The notes beneath the pieces are model-generated. The model made no database searches. It was not told the origin of the DNA and worked only from the letters and a program-made list of their open reading frames with translations. A stretch of 64,000 bases of DNA from Psychrobacter cibarius (GTDB lineage: Bacteria > Pseudomonadota > Gammaproteobacteria > Pseudomonadales > Moraxellaceae): NCBI GenBank assembly GCA_030686115.1, contig CP131612.1, positions 2,356,001 through 2,420,000 on the forward strand, given 5' to 3'. Below, piece by piece: positions 57,987 through 64,000 of the stretch. The translations under genes and the position numbers were made by a program. The stretch's first letter is position 1, and every line of letters starts with the position of its first letter.

Positions 57987-58042
57987 ATAGTTATAAATTT
58001 ATGATAAATTACAACTATGGTATATCAAAGTACCATTATGGT
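57987..58042. promoter_or_regulatory. Divergent operator region with stacked palindromes
   Basis: A 32-base near-perfect palindrome with arms ATAGTT...AACTAT (57987-58018, two mismatched pairs) is followed by ATGGTA...TACCAT (58017-58036) and ACCATTATGGT (58032-58042). They lie between the XRE gene and the Xis-like gene and are the likely binding sites for one or both. Confidence 0.6.
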
Positions 58043-58066
58043 TAAACTTTATATAAGGAACATATT

Positions 58067-58282
58067 ATGTCACATACCTACCTAACTACCCAAGAGCTTT
58101 CTGAGCTCATCAAATACAACCCTCGTACTATCCGTAATGAGCTCAAAGATAGTGTGCTTATTGAGGGCATTCATTATATACGCCCGTTCGGTGGTCGTAA
58201 GATTTTGTACATTTGGGAGGAGATTGAAAAAGATATGCGCACTGGCGTCGCCGGTAGCATCAATGCCATGGCACTTCAATAA
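58067..58282 (+). CDS. AlpA/excisionase-like DNA-binding protein
   Basis: A 71-residue protein with a MerR/AlpA-type winged helix: LTTQELSELIKYNPRTIRNEL, then a GIHYIRPFGGRKILYIWEEI wing. Such proteins sit beside integrases as directionality factors or activators. AAGGA lies before the ATG and the integrase starts 11 bases after its stop, so the two are cotranscribed. Confidence 0.75.
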   Translation: MSHTYLTTQELSELIKYNPRTIRNELKDSVLIEGIHYIRPFGGRKILYIWEEIEKDMRTGVAGSINAMALQ

Positions 58283-58293
58283 GGAGAAATAGG

Positions 58294-59490
58294 ATGGCTA
58301 GTATCAGAAGTAGATACGGTAAGCTGGTTGTCGATTTTTATTATATGGGTATACGCTGTCGGGAGACGACAAACCTGACGGACACGCCAGCGAATCGTAA
58401 GAAGCTTGAAAAAGTGATTGAGAAGATGGAAGCAGAAATCATTCTAGGACTGTTCAACTACGTTAAGTACTTTCCAAAAAGTGACAGAGCGGCAGAAATG
58501 GTAGCGTTAAACGATCGCAAGGAATGCATTAATACCGATACGCCCTCTTTTGAACAGTTTGCAAAATTATGGTTTTCTGAAAAAGAAATTGAATGGCGTG
58601 ATACTTACAAGCGCAAAATAAAGGAGATTATTGATATGTACTTGATTGTTAAGTTTGGGACTAAGCCCATTCATCTCATAAAAAAGACAGATGTACTAGC
58701 CTTCCGTTCATCGCTCGCCAAAGTAACGTACGGAAAAGCTAACAAACATCTGTCAGCGGCACGCATCAATTCGATCATGGTACCTTTAGGTATGATACTA
58801 AAAGAAGCGGCTAAACGCTATCAGTTTGATAATCCTTACTACGATATCAATGCGCTCAAGCAACCTAAAACGGATATTCAACCATTCACACTGAATGAGG
58901 TTTGGACGTTTATTAATGGTGTGAGAACAGACTATCGCAATTATTATCTGGTACGATTTTTCACAGGTATGCGTACGAGTGAGATTGATGGGTTGACATG
59001 GGAGAACATTGACTTTAATCGACGTGAGATTGTGATCAAACAAGCTTATGTCAAAGGCAAGATTGTTCCTCCTAAGACTCAAGAGTCTTACCGTGCAATT
59101 CAAATGTCACCTTGGGTCTACGATGCTCTGAAGGAACAGCAGACCATCACTTATAAGCGATCTGACTATGTGTTTTGCGCACATACCGGTGAGCCACTTG
59201 ACTATAACAACGTGAATAAGCGTGTTTGGCACCCTACTCTTAAGATTCTGGGTCTGAAGAAGCGTAATGCTTATCAGACTCGTCATACTGCAGCAACGCT
59301 ATGGTTAGCTGCTGGCGAAAGTCCTGAGTGGATTGCCAGTCAAATGGGACACTCTACGACCAAGATGCTATTTAACACGTATAGCCGTTACGTACCGAAT
59401 ATGACTAGGCAGGATGGTAGTGCATTTGAGGCATTGGTCAATCGCAGTCAGATTGCTCAGGTATCTACTGACAAGGAGACGTCACGATGA
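58294..59490 (+). CDS. Tyrosine recombinase/phage-type integrase
   Basis: A 398-residue integrase. An N-terminal arm-binding region (about 1-60, MASIRSRYGKLVVDFYY) is followed by a core-binding helical domain (about 84-180) and the catalytic domain. Active-site residues: R227 (TGMRTSE), K261 (PPKTQES), R330 in YQTRHTAAT, H353 (MGHSTTKM) and nucleophile Y363 (NTYSRY). The usual His three residues before R330 is Tyr (Y327), a known variant. AAGGAG precedes the ATG. Its position next to tRNA-Val suggests that this tRNA is the target. The last 4 bases overlap the next gene. Confidence 0.93.
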   Translation: MASIRSRYGKLVVDFYYMGIRCRETTNLTDTPANRKKLEKVIEKMEAEIILGLFNYVKYFPKSDRAAEMVALNDRKECINTDTPSFEQFAKLWFSEKEIEWRDTYKRKIKEIIDMYLIVKFGTKPIHLIKKTDVLAFRSSLAKVTYGKANKHLSAARINSIMVPLGMILKEAAKRYQFDNPYYDINALKQPKTDIQPFTLNEVWTFINGVRTDYRNYYLVRFFTGMRTSEIDGLTWENIDFNRREIVIKQAYVKGKIVPPKTQESYRAIQMSPWVYDALKEQQTITYKRSDYVFCAHTGEPLDYNNVNKRVWHPTLKILGLKKRNAYQTRHTAATLWLAAGESPEWIASQMGHSTTKMLFNTYSRYVPNMTRQDGSAFEALVNRSQIAQVSTDKETSR

Positions 59491-59777
59491 AAATGATTGA
59501 TTACGATAAACTGCATGCGACGTTTAGACCTAGTGGCTACATCAGTAATGGCGCAGATAATATTGCTAACTACCTCATTTGTGAGCTTTGTATTCAGTCA
59601 GGTACTGGTTTAGCTAGGTTCCTGAGTGTTGATAGTTGCTTTGATAATCATATGGCGCTGCGCATATGGGTTCAGACGCGCTTAGAGGCCAATCCTGACT
59701 ATGTCGTTGATGATATGTATAGTCAGCTACAGAGTGAGCTTTACGGGCTTTTACCACAAACTGGCTATGGTTGTTAA
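59487..59777 (+). CDS. Small hypothetical protein coupled to the integrase
   Basis: A 96-residue protein of unknown family. The ATG overlaps the integrase stop (ATGA) and AAGGAG is 7 bases upstream, so translation is coupled. It has three Cys (C33, C36 in LICELC; C51) and a terminal Cys, a hydrophobic middle and an acidic C-terminal helix (YVVDDMYSQLQSEL). No signal peptide or transmembrane helix. Its place between integrase and the zinc-ribbon gene suggests a role in the element, but nothing more can be said. Confidence 0.65.
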   Translation: MKMIDYDKLHATFRPSGYISNGADNIANYLICELCIQSGTGLARFLSVDSCFDNHMALRIWVQTRLEANPDYVVDDMYSQLQSELYGLLPQTGYGC

Positions 59778-59787
59778 GGAGGATATT

Positions 59788-60108
59788 ATGAGCGTAAACT
59801 TTGTATTTGATTCAGCTTTTGATGATACGACAAAGCGTTTGTGCAATGAGTATTGGTCATATGTGTCGCCAAATGATTATGTAGCGCATTTAGAACTGCT
59901 TTGTTATGACCACAACACGGAGATTGATGTATTATTTGCTACACTTGCAAAATGTCAGGTTTATTTAAATGACGTACACTGCGAGTACTGTGGTCGTCCC
60001 TATCAATTAGATGTCCCAGCAGATGTACCTTATGCAATGAGATTAAATTCTTGGTTTTGTGAGGGATGTATCAGCTTTTCTGGTGGGCAGCTTGTCTTAG
60101 GTAGGTAA
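59788..60108 (+). CDS. Small zinc-ribbon-like hypothetical protein
   Basis: A 106-residue protein of unknown family. The start at 59788 has AAGGAGG five bases upstream; the longer frame from 59701 lacks a site. The C-terminal half has HCEYCGRPYQLD and WFCEGCISF, a CxxC...CxxC pair about 26 residues apart that should bind zinc. The N-terminal half is helical and acidic. No signal or membrane segment. It closes the integrase operon (10-base gap) before a terminator. Possible roles include DNA or protein binding within the element; none can be assigned. Confidence 0.7.
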   Translation: MSVNFVFDSAFDDTTKRLCNEYWSYVSPNDYVAHLELLCYDHNTEIDVLFATLAKCQVYLNDVHCEYCGRPYQLDVPADVPYAMRLNSWFCEGCISFSGGQLVLGR

Positions 60109-60128
60109 AGCTTTAGAGGTCACTTATT

Positions 60129-60157
60129 ACCAGGTAACTTAGGTTATCTGGTTTTTT
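60129..60157 (+). terminator. Terminator closing the integrase operon
   Basis: The stem ACCAGGTAAC / GTTATCTGGT (one wobble) with a TTAG loop and T6, 20 bases past the stop of the zinc-ribbon gene. Confidence 0.82.
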
Positions 60158-60171
60158 ATTGTTTTTTAAAT

Positions 60172-60239
60172 CTTTAGCGACATCTGTTGTCGCTAAAGTC
60201 CTTTTACATATTGTCTTGTCAACAAAGTTCCGCTAAAGT
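60172..60239. repeat. Hairpin and direct repeat upstream of cas1
   Basis: CTTTAGCGACA (60172-60182) pairs perfectly with TGTCGCTAAAG (60188-60198) around a 5-base loop. Its right arm CGCTAAAGT (60191-60199) recurs at 60231-60239, 40 bases later. A GTTCCG at 60227-60232 can also pair with CGGAAC (60275-60280), which covers the cas1 ribosome site. It does not resemble a type I-F repeat. Confidence 0.5.
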
Positions 60240-60284
60240 GAATTCATATTCAATTGTTTATCACTGTTAATAGACGGAACTATA

Positions 60285-61280
60285 ATGGCGAAACCCAATA
60301 ATGCCTATACTGACAACAGTTTTGCATCATCCGACCTCAAAACTATTCTTCACTCCAAACGTGCCAATATCTACTATCTATCGCACTGCCGCGTTATGCA
60401 AAAAGACGGTCGCGTGCTATATCTTACTGAAGATGACAAAGCCAACCTTTACTACAATATTCCTATCGCCAATACCACTTCAATCCTTCTCGGTACAGGC
60501 ACCTCCATCACCCAAGCAGCAATGCGCCTACTCTCACAAGCTGGAGTCTTAGTAGGTTTTTGCGGTGGCGGCGGATCGCCGTTATTTATGGGCGCAGAGC
60601 GTGAAATATTTATCGAGTGGATGACACCCCAAAGTGAATATCGACCCACAGAATATATCCAAGGATGGATGAGCTGGTGGTGGGATGATGACAAGCGTTT
60701 GGCCGCTGCTAAGCACTTGCAGCATGCCCGCCTTGCCTATCTAAAAGCTGTATGGAATAAAGACGGCGATCTAAAGCGCTGGGGCTTTGATAGTACTCTA
60801 GAAGCGGTACAAACCCTATTTGACGCCAATACTCACCAAATTAATAAACAACAAGAGGTCATGCATTTACTCCAGCTTGAAGCCCGCTTGACCAAACAAC
60901 TCTATAAACTTGCGGCAAAGAATACCGGCTATGATGGCTTTACTCGTGAGCATGAAGGTATCGATAAGGCTAATGGCTTTTTGAATCACGGTAACTACTT
61001 AGCCTATGGACTTGGAGCGACAACAGCATGGACATTGGGCATTCCGCATGGCTTTGCGGTGATGCATGGCAAGACTCGGCGCGGTGCATTGGTGTTTGAT
61101 ATCGCCGATATTATCAAAGACGCTCTGGTACTACCTCTCGCCTTCATTTGCGCGAGCGAAAACATGAGCGAGCAAGAGTTTCGTCAAGAATGTCTGAATA
61201 TGTTTACTAAACACAAGGCGCTAGATTATCAATTTGAAGTCATCAAGCAGATTGCTATGACTAAAGACTGGGAGGGATAA
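60285..61280 (+). CDS. cas1: CRISPR-associated endonuclease Cas1, type I-F
   Basis: A 331-residue integrase of new spacers, acting with the Cas2 part of Cas2-3. The N-terminal beta domain (ILHSKRANIYYLSHCRVMQKDG, residues 21-42) and helical C-terminal domain are complete. Metal ligands by motif are E199 (LLQLEARL), H261 (FAVMHGKTRRG) and D275 (FDIADIIKDA). The LLGTGTSITQAAMRLLSQAG segment and the gene order are typical of I-F. The ribosome site CGGAAC is weak. It starts 1 base before the next gene (GGATAAATG). Confidence 0.95.
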   Translation: MAKPNNAYTDNSFASSDLKTILHSKRANIYYLSHCRVMQKDGRVLYLTEDDKANLYYNIPIANTTSILLGTGTSITQAAMRLLSQAGVLVGFCGGGGSPLFMGAEREIFIEWMTPQSEYRPTEYIQGWMSWWWDDDKRLAAAKHLQHARLAYLKAVWNKDGDLKRWGFDSTLEAVQTLFDANTHQINKQQEVMHLLQLEARLTKQLYKLAAKNTGYDGFTREHEGIDKANGFLNHGNYLAYGLGATTAWTLGIPHGFAVMHGKTRRGALVFDIADIIKDALVLPLAFICASENMSEQEFRQECLNMFTKHKALDYQFEVIKQIAMTKDWEG

Positions 61281-64000
61281 ATGATTGTCACTTTAGTCTC
61301 GCAATGTGAAAAAAAGGCGCTGGGGCGTACTCGACGAATCTTAGATGCCTTTGCTAACCGCATTGGCGATAATGTCTGGCAAACGGCTATCACTGAAGAA
61401 GGTCTTAAGACGGTTAAGCAGCTATTACGCAGTTCAGCGACTAAGTCAACGGCGGTGAGCTGTCATCGCAATAAGACACGCCAGCTGACTGAACTGGTAT
61501 GGGTGGTAGGTAATAAACGTAAGTTTAATGAGGTTGGAATTGTTCCTGTGAACCGTACCAAAAGAAATATTATGCATACTGAATGGGAAAATGACTGGGC
61601 TTATGCCAGTAGTATGCAAATTATCGCCACCATTGCTGCCCTGCTCCATGATATCGGCAAATCAACAATTGGTTTTCAAAATAAACTCATAAAAGGTAGT
61701 AAGCAAGGTGACTCTTATCGTCATGAGTGGATATCATTAAAACTATTTGAGTTGATGATTGAAGGTTGTAACGCAGATGAGGTATGGCTTGAACGATTAA
61801 TGCAATTGGGTGATTGGTTAAAGAATAACGATATAGAAAAACGTCTTGCTAATGCCAATCAAGATACTGTCAATATAGAAGCGATGCCACCACTTGCTCA
61901 GTGGGTCGCTTGGTTAATTGTCACTCATCACCGATTACCGCCTGCTGATAAAGTATTTCATTCTTTTACCGCTATTCAACGTATGCAGCAGCCTCAAGAA
62001 ACAGCACTTTACAAGCGAAACCTACAGCAGTCCTACGGTCGCTTAAAACCTTTTGATTATTGGGTTAAAAACCCTAAATCGTTAGAGGAAATGACACAAA
62101 CTCAACTTAAAAGCTTTTGGAAATTTGATTATTTAGTTATTAATAGTTCAACTTGGCAAAAAAATATTAGACGTTGGTCTAAAAAAGCACTAAATGACTC
62201 TACACTAATGCAAATCGGCCAAAAAGCTGTTGAATCTAACAAAGCAATTAGTGATCCATTTTTGCTACATTTGTCTCGCCTATGCCTAATGGTTGGTGAT
62301 CATAATTATTCTAGTCTTAAGGAAAACGATTCACGCTGTGTAGCCGTTAATAGCCAATTTAAGAAATTAGCTGCAAATACGGATCGCACGGCTAGCATAC
62401 CAACGGTCAAGCAATCTTTGGAGGAACACTTATTAGGAGTAGGTACTTTTACTGCTCACTTCTGTCGCGCGCTACCTATTATTGCCAGTGAAATGCCAAC
62501 CTTGCGTAACCATGACCCATTGGCCAAACCAACAGGTATTGAGCGTTTTAAATGGCAAAATCAAGCTTTTAAAATGAGCTATGGTCTGCAAGAAGCCACG
62601 CACGAACATGGGTTTTTCGGCGTTAATATGGCGTCGACAGGTGCAGGTAAGACTATCGGTAATGCACGGATTATGTATGGTTTGGCTGATCCTAAGAAGG
62701 GTGCGCGCTTTACTATTGCATTAGGTCTGCGAATTTTAACGTTACAAACAGGGCTAAGTTTTCGTAAAGACTTGAAGTTAAAAGGCGATCAATTAGCCAT
62801 ATTGGTCGGTGGCAGTGCCAATAAAAAACTGTTCGAGCTGGCGTACGATAACAAGACGAACGATATTACAGACATTATCGATGAATACAAAAAGGACAAT
62901 GAACCCGATAACGAGTCTGCGACCTTTGGTAGTGAATCCAGCGAAGATTTATTAGATGAAATCGTCGATAGCGACATAGACTATCAAGATTATGAAGCGC
63001 TGAATCTTGATACCGTTATCGCCAGCCCTAAAGCGCGTGATTTAATCTTTGCGCCTATCGTGACTTGCACCGTTGACCATATTATCCAAGCTAGCGAATG
63101 CAAACGCGGCGGTAAATACATTGCTCCGATGCTGCGCCTGCTCAGTAGTGATTTGATATTAGATGAACCCGATGATTTTGATCAAGCAGACTTGCCTGCG
63201 CTGTCGCGTTTGGTGCATCTTGCTGGACTGTTTGGTACGCGCGTATTACTCTCGTCTGCGACTTTGACCCCTGATTTGGTAACAGGATTATTTGAAGCTT
63301 ATATGGAAGGGCGCAAACTATTTAATCAAAGTCAAAATAAGCCTGTACCAAAAGTAGTCTGTGCATGGTTTGATGAACAACCTAAAGCGATGATGTCTGA
63401 ACAATGCGCCGATGTTGATGTTTTTCAAAATAACCATAAACAATTTTGTGATAAGCGTGCCAGCTATTTAGCTAAACAGCTTGTTAGACGTCAAGCAGCA
63501 ATACTACCCTTTTCAGCCTCTTATACAAAGGATAAAGCTACACCGTTTTATAGTGCTTTGGCACAAACCATAGTCGATGCGGCTATCAATTTGCATAGTA
63601 AACATCATGAATTACAACCTAATTCTAATAAGAAAAAATCTATCGAAAGCACCCAAATAAGTATTGGACTAGTACGTGTCGCAAATATCAATAACATTAC
63701 TAATATTGCGATGCAATTGTTCAAAGTAGACAGCATAATAGTACCCAAAAATACGGTGATGCATGTAGTGTGCTATCACGCCAAGCAGCTACTTCTACTA
63801 CGCAATGCGTTAGAGAATAAGCTCGATAGAATCTTAGACCGTAGCGAAGTTAAAGTTAGTATCTTTAATCATCCTGAGATTGAACAAGCCATTGCCAATC
63901 AGCCTGCTAAAAACCATATCTTTATGGTACTCGCCACTCCAGTCGCTGAGGTCGGACGTGACCACGACTATGATTGGGCGATCGTAGAACCCTCCTCTAT
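61281..64000 (+). CDS. cas3: Cas2-3 fusion helicase-nuclease, type I-F (3' end missing)
   Basis: The frame is open from the ATG at 61281 for about 906 codons to the right edge, without a stop. Residues 1-90 are the Cas2-like domain (MIVTLVSQCEKKALGRTRRILD). The HD nuclease domain follows, with H123-D124 in LLHDIGKS. The helicase domain has Walker A STGAGKT (K457), the DEAD-type box D628-E-P-D631 and SSAT (motif III). An acidic linker (about 530-575) interrupts the helicase core. Fused Cas2-3 is specific to type I-F. It directly follows cas1 with GGAGG before the ATG. Confidence 0.95.
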   Translation, partial: MIVTLVSQCEKKALGRTRRILDAFANRIGDNVWQTAITEEGLKTVKQLLRSSATKSTAVSCHRNKTRQLTELVWVVGNKRKFNEVGIVPVNRTKRNIMHTEWENDWAYASSMQIIATIAALLHDIGKSTIGFQNKLIKGSKQGDSYRHEWISLKLFELMIEGCNADEVWLERLMQLGDWLKNNDIEKRLANANQDTVNIEAMPPLAQWVAWLIVTHHRLPPADKVFHSFTAIQRMQQPQETALYKRNLQQSYGRLKPFDYWVKNPKSLEEMTQTQLKSFWKFDYLVINSSTWQKNIRRWSKKALNDSTLMQIGQKAVESNKAISDPFLLHLSRLCLMVGDHNYSSLKENDSRCVAVNSQFKKLAANTDRTASIPTVKQSLEEHLLGVGTFTAHFCRALPIIASEMPTLRNHDPLAKPTGIERFKWQNQAFKMSYGLQEATHEHGFFGVNMASTGAGKTIGNARIMYGLADPKKGARFTIALGLRILTLQTGLSFRKDLKLKGDQLAILVGGSANKKLFELAYDNKTNDITDIIDEYKKDNEPDNESATFGSESSEDLLDEIVDSDIDYQDYEALNLDTVIASPKARDLIFAPIVTCTVDHIIQASECKRGGKYIAPMLRLLSSDLILDEPDDFDQADLPALSRLVHLAGLFGTRVLLSSATLTPDLVTGLFEAYMEGRKLFNQSQNKPVPKVVCAWFDEQPKAMMSEQCADVDVFQNNHKQFCDKRASYLAKQLVRRQAAILPFSASYTKDKATPFYSALAQTIVDAAINLHSKHHELQPNSNKKKSIESTQISIGLVRVANINNITNIAMQLFKVDSIIVPKNTVMHVVCYHAKQLLLLRNALENKLDRILDRSEVKVSIFNHPEIEQAIANQPAKNHIFMVLATPVAEVGRDHDYDWAIVEPSS

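Larger units (their letters stand above)
57514..60157. mobile_element. Integrative module next to tRNA-Val (left part of a probable genomic island)
   Basis: The segment has an XRE repressor, a divergent AlpA/Xis-like gene, a tyrosine integrase and two small unknown genes in one tight operon, all within 2.6 kb of a tRNA 3' end. This is the usual layout of prophage-like integrative elements. No second copy of the tRNA 3' end was found up to 64000, so the right attachment site, and whether the CRISPR-Cas genes lie inside the element, is open. Confidence 0.55.

Noticed and set aside
60109..64000. A CRISPR array within the window
   Set aside because: No regularly spaced repeats of about 28 bases were seen on either strand; the CGCTAAAGT pair before cas1 is too short and has no spacer pattern.
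57514..64000. A right attachment repeat of tRNA-Val inside the window
   Set aside because: No second copy of the tRNA 3' end was found by eye; it may lie beyond the right edge.

Overview
The window looks like a chromosome segment of a Psychrobacter-type gammaproteobacterium (Moraxellaceae). The basis is moderate GC, GacA, PilS/PilR and an AdeIJK/MexAB-like RND operon in a Pseudomonadales style, and gene neighbourhoods typical of Moraxellaceae. The genus call is inference from protein character, not from a database search.

Layout. 1-15 kb: ruvA (cut by the left edge), fba, an Ala/Glu-rich lipoprotein, pgk, a DksA-like zinc protein, thiE, a PBP7-type peptidase, gacA, pilS-pilR, a C-terminal processing protease and gpmI. 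Four copies or remnants of a short terminal-inverted-repeat element (MITE-like) lie between these genes; none was seen after 8 kb. 15-27 kb: an apparent 6S RNA gene, fxsA, a nested inverted repeat, ruvC, a META/DUF4377 lipoprotein, a GST, a 1-Cys peroxiredoxin, a PLD-like protein, glnS, ppiB, lpxH, orn, rsgA and a YibN-like rhodanese protein. 27-36 kb: grxC, secB, adk, the cytochrome c maturation cluster ccmFGHI, and a DUF445 membrane protein preceded by a perfect Fur-type palindrome. 36-48 kb: mrdA, rsmD, rplM-rpsI, an LpxL-family acyltransferase, trpS, scpA-scpB, lolA, rplU-rpmA and ispB. 48-57 kb: a three-gene RND efflux operon, hemB and a glutathionyl-hydroquinone reductase.

57.4 kb to the end is accessory DNA. 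A tRNA-Val(GAC) gene is followed by a compact integration module: an XRE repressor, a divergent AlpA/Xis-like protein, a tyrosine integrase, and two small unknown genes, one with a CxxC...CxxC zinc-binding pattern. A terminator and a short repeat-bearing leader separate this module from a type I-F CRISPR-Cas locus (cas1, then a cas2-3 fusion open to the right edge). No CRISPR array lies in the window; the cascade genes (csy1-4) and the array are expected to the right.

How the genes work together. fba, pgk and gpmI cover the reversible lower part of glycolysis/gluconeogenesis. gacA and pilSR are global and type IV pilus regulators. lpxH, the LpxL-like enzyme, lolA, mrdA, the PBP7-like peptidase and the RND pump serve envelope building and defence. 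The most interesting part is the tRNA-Val integration module placed directly against a CRISPR-Cas I-F locus, with two uncharacterised small proteins coupled to the integrase.
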